Part shown: piece after piece, positions 26,248 through 35,071 of the stretch
Layout: each line of letters begins with the position of its first letter
Numbering within the stretch: the stretch's first letter is position 1
DNA from: Nostoc desertorum CM1-VF14
Lineage (GTDB): Bacteria; Cyanobacteriota; Cyanobacteriia; Cyanobacteriales; Nostocaceae
Length of the DNA stretch: 64,000 bases
Direction of reading: 5' to 3'
Assembly: GCA_019359245.1 (NCBI GenBank)
Contig: JAHHHR010000003.1
Coordinates: 186,001-250,000 of the forward strand
Made by a program: the position numbers and the translations under genes
Notes under the pieces: model-generated
Database searches by the model: none
What the model was told of the DNA's origin: nothing
What the model saw: the letters and a program-made list of their open reading frames with translations, nothing else

Positions 26248-27009
26248 ATGAAGCAACCTGCACTCGCTTACGTGGAAATGTCTCTACCAGATGGAACTCA
26301 GGCGGAGAAATTTGCAGCCGTCCGGCGTTGGGGCATCGCTTTAGAGATTGCCAATTTGAGGGATATACAGATAGATGTGTATAAATGCGCCCAGATCCCA
26401 ATTACTGCTGTGCAGGCATATCAAATGCACGATTTTCATCCGCTTCATCGGAATGCAGAACATCGTCATCAAGCCAAAATTCATGTAGAGCATACCTTGG
26501 AGGTAGCCGCTCAACTGAATGCCCCTAGAATTGTGACAGTTTGCGGTTTTGGGCATGACCTTGCAGATAATCCATTAGAACGAGCGGTGGAGTTTTTCTC
26601 CAACTTGGCTCAACGAGCAACAAAGTTAGGGGTTCGCATCATGATTGAACCCTTGAGTCCCAAACGTGCTGGGGCATTAACACATCCTGATGAGATTGTG
26701 TCTCTCATCAGATGCTTAAATCAACCAAAGGTGTTTTCTATCCTGCTAGATACTGGACATTTGCTCGATAGTGGCTTTAATCTCAATTTGTTTTTCTCCA
26801 TCTGGCAGTATCCAATCGAAGAACTGCAACTCAAAGGCATGAACTCAACTCCACCAACCTTGGCCATACCGCTCACGAGCTGGATAAAACCCAAGTCCCT
26901 GCCCGACGTGATTTGTATAGAGCATCGTCAGGCGATTTCCTGGAAAGAATTTGACCAGATTATCCAAAAATGTTTCCACTCTCTAGAGAAATTAAATAGA
27001 AACATTTGA
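26248..27009 (+). CDS. Sugar phosphate isomerase/epimerase-like TIM-barrel protein
   Basis: A 253-residue member of the xylose-isomerase-like/AP-endonuclease-2 TIM-barrel family. Start ATG 26248 (MKQPALAYVEMSLPDGTQAE) follows GAGAGA; TTG 26233 is a weaker option. Metal-site acids typical of the family are visible: ALEIANL (first strand), MIEPLSPKRAGAL (Glu), LLDTGHLLDSG (Asp, His) and the C-terminal CIEHR (Glu, His). Substrate unknown; members isomerise or epimerise small keto-sugars or inositol derivatives. No obvious operon partner. Immediately after the stop, in the same frame, 36 more coding-like codons (LQKLKQHWGKWQALYFNPNH) run to 27135, perhaps a relic of another gene. Confidence 0.75.
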   Translation: MKQPALAYVEMSLPDGTQAEKFAAVRRWGIALEIANLRDIQIDVYKCAQIPITAVQAYQMHDFHPLHRNAEHRHQAKIHVEHTLEVAAQLNAPRIVTVCGFGHDLADNPLERAVEFFSNLAQRATKLGVRIMIEPLSPKRAGALTHPDEIVSLIRCLNQPKVFSILLDTGHLLDSGFNLNLFFSIWQYPIEELQLKGMNSTPPTLAIPLTSWIKPKSLPDVICIEHRQAISWKEFDQIIQKCFHSLEKLNRNI

Positions 27010-27321
27010 GTTGCAATTAGCCTTGTGAGCTTACAGAAACTGAAACAGCATTGGGGAAAGTGGCAGGCACTGTATTTCAATCCAAATCATTTTCTGGTAA
27101 TTAACCGTCTAGATTGGTTCCACCAGATAGAATGAACTACTAGCCCCGAAATTTTTATCATCCCAACATAACAAAGCAGAGGAACAAAAAGGAGAGTTGT
27201 TAACGGCTGGATTATTCAAAAATGTAAATCGTTAAGTTTGGTATGGAGTTACCAATTGCAGCGCTATCAATATTATCAGCCAAAGTGGGGCAGGATGTTA
27301 AAGCCAGATTAAACTAAGGGT

Positions 27322-27858
27322 ATGAGAATTGATATTTTCGAGCAGATGACAGTTAATAATGGATTGATTCTTACGCTCTTTATTCTGATTATAACTCTGC
27401 TAGCTCTTGGCTATGGTTTTGGCGTAAAAGCTCGACGTTTACCCTTTACGGCAGAAATTGGGTTTAGTGATAAGCAATGGCAATTTCTGCGATGGTGGGT
27501 TAAGTTAGCCTTGGTTGCTGGAGTTTTGTTACCTATATGCTTGTTAGCCCTGGCTTGGAAACAACCATCTTCATGGGTATTCTGGGGGAGTTACCTATTG
27601 ATAGTAGCCGTGCAACTCATATCTGAACGTGTCTTTAGTCGCTCCCTTGTGCCAAGTATTGTTTTACCCATTGGTTTTTTCTACACAGCTTTCCGGTTAT
27701 GGCAACTGCTAGATGGATTCACACAATTAAAATTTTCCTATTTGACATTAGCGGGTTATGGCGTTGTTGTGTTGTTTTGGGTTGCTAACTTAATAATGTT
27801 GATGGTAATGGCCATTCCAACAATCTTTAAAGGTTCGGAGTCAATTTCACAATCTTGA
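27322..27858 (+). CDS. Multi-pass membrane protein of unknown function
   Basis: A 178-residue protein with about five hydrophobic helices: GLILTLFILIITLLALGYGF (residues ~14-33), LALVAGVLLPICLLALAW, WVFWGSYLLIVAVQLI, LVPSIVLPIGFFYTAFRLW and VVVLFWVANLIMLMVMAIPT. Conserved charges are few. The family is not recognised; similar hypothetical integral membrane proteins occur in cyanobacteria. ATG 27322 is the first possible start. It is a single gene, with no neighbour closer than about 300 bp. Confidence 0.6.
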   Translation: MRIDIFEQMTVNNGLILTLFILIITLLALGYGFGVKARRLPFTAEIGFSDKQWQFLRWWVKLALVAGVLLPICLLALAWKQPSSWVFWGSYLLIVAVQLISERVFSRSLVPSIVLPIGFFYTAFRLWQLLDGFTQLKFSYLTLAGYGVVVLFWVANLIMLMVMAIPTIFKGSESISQS

Positions 27859-28154
27859 TTTGTGTTTTGGCATAATCACCGTTCACAACCTATATCATCC
27901 ATCCCTATCTCTATCAAACCCGTGCGGATTGGGCGGATTAACCTTAAATCTGCGTTAAGGAATATTAGGACAATCCAAATCTGCCGAATGGGGTTGAATG
28001 CAAATATCTAGGTAAGCCCCATCGCATTATTGCACCTGCTCCTCGCGTGGTTGTTCCTTGAGTTGGTTTTTTGCTGCGTCTGAAATCTTAAGACATTACT
28101 GGTTGAAATTGATTCCAAAAACCCAGCTTTTTGGCTTTAGCATCAGCCTTACCT

Positions 28155-29234
28155 TTACGGTTTTATCTGCCAAACTTTAATAGATTTATCGCCACTACCG
28201 CTATATAAAGTCTGACCATCGCTACTTAATGCAAGTCCATAAATTCCACCTGCATGTCCGGTAAGTTCCATGATTGATTTCCCTGTTTTGATGTCGCGTA
28301 ATATGATTTCTCTGCCTAAACCACCAGCAATAAATGTTTTGCTATCGGGGCTTATAATTAACGCATCAATACTCGTACCCAACGATAAATCATGAACTAG
28401 CTTTCCTGCTTTCAAGTCCCAAGCTTTGAAACCTTTACCATCTGTGCTTCTGACTCCACCAGATTGAAAGCTATCGTCATGTCCACCACACAGGAGCATT
28501 TTTCCATCGTTACTAACAGCAAGCGTAATTGGGGCTGATGCTCGCTCCAAACCGTTTATCAGGTCTTCTTTTTTAGGTAGTGGTGGGGTAAAGCTGCCTA
28601 TTTGTTTACCTGTTACCAGACTCCAAACCCGAATTTTTCCTCCATTTTCACCACCGCTTAAAAGGGTTTTACCATCAGGACTAATTGCAAGTGCTGTTGT
28701 TTCTGCTTTGAGTATCCGGTCGATTTTTCGAGTTTTGAGATTCCGAAATTTGATAGTGTTATCGCCGCTACCACTAATTAAAGTTTGTCCGTCTAGGGTC
28801 AACAACATTGCTTTCACCCCTGTCTTTTCTTCAATCGTGCGAACTTCTTTTCCTGTTTGCGTATTCCAAAATTTGATAGTGTTATCGAAACTGGTACTAA
28901 TTAAAGTTTGCTCATCTGGAGTAATCACTATTGATTTAATGCGCTCACCGTGTCCAGTTAAAGTGTGAAGCAACGCGCCTGTAGTAGTCTGCCAAAGTTT
29001 GATTGTTTTATCATCGCTACCACTAGCAAGAACTTGCCCACTAGGAGAAAGGGTTAATGCACGCACAGGTGCAGTATGTCCTGATAGAGTTAGTTTCAAT
29101 CGTTTTGGTTGTTCAGTATTTGTGGGAGTATTAAGTGTATTTGCTATAACCGGAACGGTAGCAATCATACTAAATGGTGTAGTTAGGAAAAAACTAAGTA
29201 ATGTTAGGGTTTTAAATAGGATGGGTAATTTCAT
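28155..29234 (-). CDS. Secreted seven-bladed WD40 protein
   Basis: A 359-residue protein with an N-terminal signal peptide (ILFKTLTLLSFFLTTPFSMI, residues 5-24) and seven WD40 repeats filling the rest, enough for one closed beta-propeller. Repeat ends: DKTIKLWQ, DNTIKFWN, DNTIKFRN, GKIRVWS, FKAWDL, REIILRD and DKSIKVWQ. Repeats 3-6 are degenerate, lacking the canonical W-D at blade ends, and blade 5 has an insertion (GGHDDSFQSGGVRSTDG). A periplasmic or surface propeller probably mediates protein interactions. Single gene. Confidence 0.88.
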   Translation of the reverse strand: MKLPILFKTLTLLSFFLTTPFSMIATVPVIANTLNTPTNTEQPKRLKLTLSGHTAPVRALTLSPSGQVLASGSDDKTIKLWQTTTGALLHTLTGHGERIKSIVITPDEQTLISTSFDNTIKFWNTQTGKEVRTIEEKTGVKAMLLTLDGQTLISGSGDNTIKFRNLKTRKIDRILKAETTALAISPDGKTLLSGGENGGKIRVWSLVTGKQIGSFTPPLPKKEDLINGLERASAPITLAVSNDGKMLLCGGHDDSFQSGGVRSTDGKGFKAWDLKAGKLVHDLSLGTSIDALIISPDSKTFIAGGLGREIILRDIKTGKSIMELTGHAGGIYGLALSSDGQTLYSGSGDKSIKVWQIKP

Positions 29235-29590
29235 GGTGATCTTGTTGAAACTCTAAGCAGTCAAGCTAATAAACCTTGCTTTCCTTGGACAGATAAAAAC
29301 TGACTCCAGCATAATTCTTCATCTTTTCAATGTCATTTTTATAACTAATTTTATAATCCATTACACTCTTGAAAAGATAGACATAGAGGCAACTCCAGGC
29401 TTTTCACACCCCTTGGTTACTCCTTGACAATCTTTACAAAATTCAACAATTGCCAAGCTCTTAAGGTAGCGGACTGCCATATATCTGCACCTGCTGTTTT
29501 GCTGTTGGATTTTCTAATTGGTGTAGCTGTTGTACTTTCGGTTAAGTAAATGCATCCTCATATTCAGCCACGAGATATAAAATATTTATA
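29235..29590. other. Intergenic region upstream of the DHFR-like gene
   Basis: About 350 bp, no gene supported on either strand. It separates the divergently transcribed WD40 and DHFR-like genes and must hold both promoters. Confidence 0.4.
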
Positions 29591-29606
29591 TAGTACTTAT
29601 GTACTA
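29591..29606 (+). promoter_or_regulatory. Palindrome TAGTAC-TTAT-GTACTA, candidate operator
   Basis: A perfect 6-bp inverted repeat with 4-bp spacer sits 48 bp upstream of the DHFR-like start in an AT-rich promoter-like stretch. The TAGTAC/GTACTA arms resemble sites of HxlR/MarR-type repressors in other bacteria. A short overlapping frame at 29620-29691 with its own AAAGGAG could be a leader peptide. Regulator unknown. Confidence 0.4.
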
Positions 29607-29653
29607 CAAAGGAGTGAAAATGAATCTAATTCATCACAAAGGAGAATACGACA

Positions 29654-30226
29654 ATGAGAAAATTAAGACTTCAAGTACAAATGACCGTTGACGGATACAT
29701 TGCCGGACTAAATGGCGAAATGGACTTTATGGCGTGGAATTGGGACGACGAATTAAAACAATATGTCAAAGATATAACTGAACCTGTTGACTGCATTATT
29801 CTTGGACGAAAACTTGCCGAAGGGTTCATTCCTTACTGGGGTAGCGTGGCTGCAAATCCCGATGGACCGGAGTTTACATCTGGGAAGAAATTTACGGACA
29901 CACACAAAGTTGTTTTTACCAAAACGCTTCATAAGTCAGAATGGGACAATACCGTTTTAGCAAAAGGCAACCTTGTTGACGAAATCACTAAATTAAAAAA
30001 ACAAGACGGTAAAGACATCAGCGCTTATGGCGGTGCAACTTTTGTATCGGCTCTAATCAAACAAGGATTGATTGACGAGTTTCATTTATTCATTAATCCA
30101 ATTGCAATTGGTGACGGAATGACAATTTTTAAAGAACTTGACAGCAAACAATATCTGACATTAGTAAAAGCTACATCATTTGACTGTGGGATTGTTGTTC
30201 TTAATTACGAGCCAAAACGTGACTAA
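29654..30226 (+). CDS. RibD C-terminal / dihydrofolate-reductase-like protein
   Basis: A 190-residue protein with the DHFR fold of the RibD C-terminal domain family. Motifs: RLQVQMTVDGYIAGLNGEMD, VDCIILGRKLAEGF, KVVFTKTLHKSEWDN, DISAYGGATFVSALIKQGLI and DEFHLFINPIAIGDG, ending GIVVLNYEP. NADPH-dependent reduction is expected, but the true substrate of these stand-alone proteins is usually unknown. GGAG sits 11 bp before the ATG. Lys/Asp-rich codon choice and the absence of GCGATCGC within the gene differ from neighbours, hinting at transfer, possibly from Bacteroidetes (inference). A palindromic operator candidate lies upstream. Confidence 0.82.
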   Translation: MRKLRLQVQMTVDGYIAGLNGEMDFMAWNWDDELKQYVKDITEPVDCIILGRKLAEGFIPYWGSVAANPDGPEFTSGKKFTDTHKVVFTKTLHKSEWDNTVLAKGNLVDEITKLKKQDGKDISAYGGATFVSALIKQGLIDEFHLFINPIAIGDGMTIFKELDSKQYLTLVKATSFDCGIVVLNYEPKRD

Positions 30227-30621
30227 ACATGAGATGAATAGTATTATACATCGGTATTTACTATGAATAAACTGGGGACAATAGTGAAAGTCCCCTATAC
30301 AATTTACTTATATCGAAAGCTGCTCTAGCTTTCGTCTAGGACAGTTTTATATTGCATACTAGAAGCCAGATTCACGAATGCACCCAATGGCGAATCATAT
30401 AACAGTCGCTGGCAGCAATCGGAATTCTGGTACAGCTGATTATTTACTCGCTTCTAGGGAAATATTGCGCTACATTCCGAAATTTTGGGGATGTAGGTGG
30501 CTGAAAACGGCTATATCAGTGGGTTGTCCGGCAGGCATTGTAGACATTCAGAAGTACCGTTTAACGGTTAAAATTGGCGGCGTAGCCCACACCAGAGCCG
30601 TTATCAGGCAGGTGCAGTTCG
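30227..30621. other. Intergenic region, nothing convincing
   Basis: About 395 bp between convergent genes. A 99-codon plus-strand frame (30378-30677) overlaps the downstream gene antisense and has no family features. No gene is called. Confidence 0.4.
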
Positions 30622-31611
30622 TTAATATAATCCTTCTGGTGGGGAAATATCAGATCCGGCAGCCACACCAGTGTTAGTAGATTTAATCCCTGGTTTAACA
30701 GTAGGGGATTGTTGTTTTAACGATTGTAAAACAGAAGAAGAGTTATCTTGCTCAATTGATATATTGGTATTTGTTTGTTGCTGGGCCATGAAAGCTAATC
30801 CTCCCATTGCACCAGCAAGGAGAGCTGTATAACCTACATATAAATGCGTCGGACGAATTTCCAATCCCATTCTTTTTTTAGATTGCTCCGAAAAGGGCTG
30901 AGTTACTGGTATAGTTGCTAGGGATGGCAAAGAGGCAGCTAAAGCAACACCATTAAGTCCTAAAGCATCTCCATAACGTCGGATAAATCCACGTACAAAA
31001 ATGTCATCTGATAATTCTTTCCAGTTGCCGTTTTCTAATGCCTCTATCACCTCCGTTCGGATATGAGTGGAAAGCTGAATGTGATCCAAAGAAAGCCCTT
31101 TGGATTGACGGGTTTTTTGGAGTTGTTGCCCGATTTGACGTAGGCACACCATGCGTTGTTGGGCTGCAAGTTCAGCCTGTTTTGCAAGTTCTGCTTGAGA
31201 AATTCTCTGATGATTCAGTAATTCTAGTGGTTTTTTCCACAGCGAATTTTCTACTGTATTTTTAGAGGGTTCTTCCTGGAGAGTGCAATGCTCCTGCTGT
31301 ATCTCTGGTGAAGAATTGACTGTTTCTGTAGCTTGCTTGGTATCTGTAGCTGTTTCAACTTTTTGAGATTGTTGGGCAAATTGTCGAAATGCTAACCCGA
31401 TCGCTTCTCTACCTACGGCTTTTAATAAATCTTGAGCCTGATCTGTTTGTTCACCTATTAACTTCTGCACAATCGCTAAAGCACGTCGATAAACTCCGCT
31501 ACGATGCAGTTGTACTTCTATTTCTCCTAAAACTGATCGCAACTCATCTTGAGAAATTTCAATATTCGGATTGTCCAGAATTTGCAAATAATATACAGGA
31601 GTAGTAACCAT
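30622..31611 (-). CDS. RodZ-like helix-turn-helix membrane protein
   Basis: A 329-residue protein. The N-terminal ~140 residues are a poorly conserved helical region beginning MVTTPVYYLQILDNPNIEIS. A HTH_25/RodZ-type domain follows at about residues 160-235: IGQQLQKTRQSKGLSLDHIQ, LSTHIRTEVIEALENGNWKE and FVRGFIRRYGDALGL. One transmembrane helix follows (YVGYTALLAGAMGGLAFMA) and then a short Ser/Gln-rich extracytoplasmic tail. RodZ links MreB to the membrane in cell-shape control; cyanobacterial relatives with an extra N-terminal domain are common and their role is uncertain. The start ATG at 31611 has only a weak upstream AAAGG. Single gene. Confidence 0.75.
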   Translation of the reverse strand: MVTTPVYYLQILDNPNIEISQDELRSVLGEIEVQLHRSGVYRRALAIVQKLIGEQTDQAQDLLKAVGREAIGLAFRQFAQQSQKVETATDTKQATETVNSSPEIQQEHCTLQEEPSKNTVENSLWKKPLELLNHQRISQAELAKQAELAAQQRMVCLRQIGQQLQKTRQSKGLSLDHIQLSTHIRTEVIEALENGNWKELSDDIFVRGFIRRYGDALGLNGVALAASLPSLATIPVTQPFSEQSKKRMGLEIRPTHLYVGYTALLAGAMGGLAFMAQQQTNTNISIEQDNSSSVLQSLKQQSPTVKPGIKSTNTGVAAGSDISPPEGLY

Positions 31612-31821
31612 TGTGAAAGCCTTTTATATGAACTCAATCAAAGAAAGTTACAATCATATCTTCACTATTTTTCTTAACTTCACCTTTGTTTTCCGGATGA
31701 TAATTGTATAATTTAACTTTTTTAATTGCTCATCAACACTGAGTTAATTCAGTAATAACCGTAGCCATGTTTTCCAAAATAATACCAGTGTCTATTTGAG
31801 AAAAACCTTGGGTGCGTACCA

Positions 31822-32637
31822 ATGATTTACCAGACTTATCAACCGCGATCGCCGCTCTCGCAATTTGTTGAACTGCTCTGGAGTCGAGAAGGTGAGAACT
31901 TACCTAAAGCGCAGTCTCGATTGTTGCCGATCGGTTCAATGGAGTTGGTTATCAATCTACATGAAGATAGGATTCCACTATTCGATCGCGACCGTCGAGC
32001 GCAAATCGGCAGCACCAACGGCATGATGATTTGCGGTACCCATTCTGAAAGCTTCATTATCAACAATGACAGCAAGATATCGTTGATGGGTGTACATTTC
32101 AAACCTGGGGGCAATACCCCATTTTTTACGTTGCCTGCGGGGGAATTGCACAACCAGAGAATTTCATTAAATGAATTATGGTAGGGTCGGGCGGTTGAAC
32201 TGCGCGAGCGCCTTCTAGAATCGCCGACAGTAGCAAGCCGCTTTTGGGTTTTGGAACAATTTTTGCTGATGGTAATGAAACCGCTAGATCGATATGCCGC
32301 CATCGCTATGGCATTGCAAGAGTTTAGGAAATATCCAACCACCAAAGTGAGCGAAGTAACAGATAAAATTGGCTTTAGTACCCGCCATTTCAACCAACTA
32401 TTCCGAGATCAAGTGGGGCTAACCCCCAAGCTATTCTGTCGGGTTCGACGCTTACAGCAAGCCCTTGACCTAGTATCCGGTAAAGATCAGGTTGATTGGG
32501 CGGACACTGCGATCGCCTGTGGTTATTTCGACCAGGCACATTTTATTCACGATTTTCGGTCGCTGGCTAATTGCACGCCCACTGAATACCTGGCACAACG
32601 CGGCTTTCATCCCTGCCATGTTGTTCTGCTCGATTAA
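31822..32637 (+). pseudogene. AraC-family regulator interrupted by one in-frame TAG
   Basis: One continuous reading frame of 271 sense codons encodes a DUF6597-type N-terminal domain (YQTYQPRSPLSQFVELLW, then GVHFKPGGNTPFF) and a C-terminal AraC HTH_18 domain (KVSEVTDKIGFSTRHFNQLF, then FCRVRRLQQALDLV and IACGYFDQAHFIHDFRSL). The frame is broken only by TAG at 32182-32184, within LNELW-stop-GRAVELRERLLE. The downstream part stays in the same frame and looks conserved, so the loss is recent, or the stop is read through at some level. The VOC gene starts 70 bp downstream, a typical regulator-target pair. Confidence 0.8.
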
Positions 32638-32706
32638 GGTCAATTTTTTACAATCTTTGCCGATCAATACTGCATCATAATTTATTAGTTTGTACCAAGG
32701 TAATTT

Positions 32707-33099
32707 ATGCAGATTACTGCTTCCGCCATCTCGCTCAATGTCGATGATGTCACCGCATCAGCTACCTTCATTAAGCAACATTTTGGCTTCCATGAAGAGA
32801 TGTCTGCCGATGGCTTTGTATCGCTCTCTAGGCCGGATGCTGGCTTTAACCTTATCTTTCTGTGCATTGGACTGGAAACCTTCAAACCGATCCATATGCG
32901 CGGACATCAAGTGGATGGGCTACTAATTGTTTTTGTAGTGGATGATATCGATACAGAATACGCCCGAATCCAAGCAGAAGGTGTGGCAATTACAACCTCG
33001 CTCGAAACAGAACCTTGGGGAGAGCGGTTCTTTCAGGTCACAGATCCAAACGGTGTTGTAATTCAACTCGTCCAATGGATAACCAAGCCAGTTGCCTAA
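32707..33099 (+). CDS. VOC-family protein (glyoxalase/bleomycin-resistance fold)
   Basis: A 130-residue vicinal-oxygen-chelate fold protein with two beta-alpha-beta-beta-beta modules: ISLNVDDVTASATFIKQHFG (module 1), then LIVFVVDDIDTEYARIQAEG and PWGERFFQVTDPNGVVIQLV (module 2). The family includes glyoxalases, dioxygenases and antibiotic-binding proteins. Metal ligands are not clear: the first-strand position is Asn (SLNVDD) rather than His, although Gln and Glu-type ligands may be supplied elsewhere. ATG 32707 follows AAGGTAATTT. It sits downstream of the broken AraC gene and upstream of the DUF4188/GNAT genes. Confidence 0.82.
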   Translation: MQITASAISLNVDDVTASATFIKQHFGFHEEMSADGFVSLSRPDAGFNLIFLCIGLETFKPIHMRGHQVDGLLIVFVVDDIDTEYARIQAEGVAITTSLETEPWGERFFQVTDPNGVVIQLVQWITKPVA

Positions 33100-33163
33100 A
33101 CATTTAAAATAGCTAGAACGAAACACAACTCTATGCACGAAACACCAAACATGGAGATTTATA

Positions 33164-33556
33164 ATGCATTATCCCCTTTATCAAATTGAGCTTCCCCAGA
33201 AACCGGAGTCAGTCGCCTTTGTCAATGGCTTTTTGACCCGCGATTTCGCAGGTTTTGTCTGGCTGTGGAAAAATCTTTTGTGGATTAATCAGGTGACAAC
33301 GCAGGCTGAAGGCTGTGTACAGGTTAAAGCAGGAATATGCAGCCCCAGGGAAGTGATGATGGTTAGCTATTGGCAATCAGAAAGTAGCCTCAAACAATTC
33401 TTTAAAGGTAAATCGCATCAACAGATGATGCAGTTTGTTGCCAAAAATCCTGGCAGCTTATGTCTGTACAACGAGATTTATCAACCTTCACAGGCGGGTA
33501 AGTATGTGCATGAACCGCAAGGGATGGCAACAATTTATCCGCGAGCGACAAGGTAA
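33164..33556 (+). CDS. DUF4188-like dimeric alpha/beta-barrel protein
   Basis: A 130-residue protein with a ferredoxin-like alpha/beta pattern. The stretch DFAGFVWLWKNLLWINQVTT, then EGCVQVKAGICSPREVMMVS and YWQSESSLKQFFKG-type sequence, ending KYVHEPQGMATIYP, resembles DUF4188/monooxygenase-like families (from memory). GGAGATTTATA precedes the ATG. Function unknown; the AraC-VOC-DUF4188 context suggests handling of a small toxic or reactive compound, but this is inference. The GNAT gene starts 9 bp later. Confidence 0.65.
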   Translation: MHYPLYQIELPQKPESVAFVNGFLTRDFAGFVWLWKNLLWINQVTTQAEGCVQVKAGICSPREVMMVSYWQSESSLKQFFKGKSHQQMMQFVAKNPGSLCLYNEIYQPSQAGKYVHEPQGMATIYPRATR

Positions 33557-33564
33557 GACTTTCA

Positions 33565-34725
33565 ATGAACATCAGACGCGATCAGAATCATATTTGCAAA
33601 TCGCCCATAATGGCTCTTGAATCGGGCTATCACATCCGCTTTGCTCGCGCTGAAGAATTACCACTGCTGTCTCACATCGAATGGTCAGCCGCTAGGCTGT
33701 TTCTTGATACGCCTTATGCCTTTTTGGTGGATGCCGATCCACTACCACTAGACTTTGTGCAGCAACAATTCCAAGCAGGACAGGTCTGGGTTGCTGTAGA
33801 TAGGCATGAGGCAGTCGTTGGGTATGCGATCGCTCGTGAAGTAGATGGCACACTTTACCTCCAACAAATAGACGTTGCTCCCCAAAATGGACGAAGAGGG
33901 ATTGGATCTGCATTGGTGGGTACAGTTTGTACTTGGGCAAAACAGCAGGGCTATCGCATCGTATCATTATCAACCTTTCGAGATATTCCCTGGAATGCTC
34001 CTTTATATTCAAAACTAGGGTTTCACCCTGTTGATGAAGCTTTACTGACGGCTGGGTTTCAGCAGGTTAGACGCGAAGAGTTGAAAGCTGGATTGCCAAT
34101 ATCTGAGAGAGTCATCATGCATTGTGTGCTTCTGAATGCAAAGAACAGCTTGAACATTAGGCTTGCTGATATGGAGATTGTCACCAAAAGATTTCTGCTA
34201 CGTGATTTCGTTGAGTTAGATCGATCGCTATTCCTGGACTATCAAGCTGATCCGCGCAACCTGAGATTTTATGGACCAGATGAGGCTAGTCTGGAACATG
34301 CAACCCGTTTGTTTGAGACATTTCAGAGGTGGGCTGCTGATCGCCCCCGACTCAATTACCAACTTGCGATCGTGCGGCGACAGGAACCTGACGCGCTGAT
34401 CGGCTGCTGCGGACTGCGGGGAATGGAGTGTGAGTCCGGCGAGATGGAACTGGGTATTGAATTTGCACCAACATACTGGGGTCGCTATGCCTATGCGATT
34501 GAGGTTGGGCGTGCCCTGCTCGACTTTGGGTTCAGGGAACTAGGGCTGGAGGCAATATCTGGTTCTACTGTGAGCGCAAATGCGCGAAGCAATCGGTTGG
34601 CAGAATGGTTCGGGGCGGAGGTGGTGGCCATTCGTCCAGGCTCATCGTGGATGTCTGCTCGTGGTTGGAATGAGGTACATTGGCGGATCACAAAAGAGAT
34701 GTGGGAGTGTCGCATGGCTAGATAA
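33565..34725 (+). CDS. Two GNAT acetyltransferase domains fused in one protein
   Basis: A 386-residue protein. Domain 1 (about residues 17-190) has a GNAT fold: YHIRFARAEELPLLSHIEWS, LYLQQIDVAPQNGRRGIGSA (acetyl-CoA loop R/Q-x-x-G-x-G/A as NGRRGIGSAL) and YSKLGFHPVD. Domain 2 (about residues 205-380) is RimJ/RimL-like: MEIVTKRFLLRDFVELDRSL, ELGIEFAPTYWGRYAYAIEV and NARSNRLAEWFGAE. The junction contains HCVLLNAKNSLNIRLADMEI, so the fusion may come from loss of a stop between two adjacent genes. Acceptor substrates are unknown. ATG 33565 is used; ATG 33610 would remove the Arg/His-rich lead. Confidence 0.82.
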   Translation: MNIRRDQNHICKSPIMALESGYHIRFARAEELPLLSHIEWSAARLFLDTPYAFLVDADPLPLDFVQQQFQAGQVWVAVDRHEAVVGYAIAREVDGTLYLQQIDVAPQNGRRGIGSALVGTVCTWAKQQGYRIVSLSTFRDIPWNAPLYSKLGFHPVDEALLTAGFQQVRREELKAGLPISERVIMHCVLLNAKNSLNIRLADMEIVTKRFLLRDFVELDRSLFLDYQADPRNLRFYGPDEASLEHATRLFETFQRWAADRPRLNYQLAIVRRQEPDALIGCCGLRGMECESGEMELGIEFAPTYWGRYAYAIEVGRALLDFGFRELGLEAISGSTVSANARSNRLAEWFGAEVVAIRPGSSWMSARGWNEVHWRITKEMWECRMAR

Positions 34726-35071
34726 CATAGTTCCTAAGCCGAATGATTGAGAGATATAGGTAGTGGTGCAAAGGTTATCTGCCACCACTGAACTACAACT
34801 GATACATCCGTAAATTGAAGGAGATAGTTGGATAAAAACACTACTTACTGGCAGTTGTATATGCAGTGCGATCGCCTTTGAATTCGAGGGGCCATCTTTT
34901 CTGACTTAAGTTGTTAAAACTTTTTCAATATGTATCCCTCTCACCGCCAAGGGAGTTATTTGTTGGAAACTACTTTGAACAACTGCGATCGCTGCAATCT
35001 ACAAATCATCAGGTACAACAGAACTCATTCACTGCGCTGACAATCTCCCAACACCCACCCTTGCCCATTAA
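34726..35071. other. Intergenic region, nothing identified
   Basis: About 350 bp containing two GCGATCGC octamers and no gene with support on either strand. Confidence 0.4.

Noticed and set aside
30378..30677. A 99-codon plus-strand frame after the DHFR-like gene
   Set aside because: It overlaps the RodZ-like gene antisense at its end, has no RBS and no domain.
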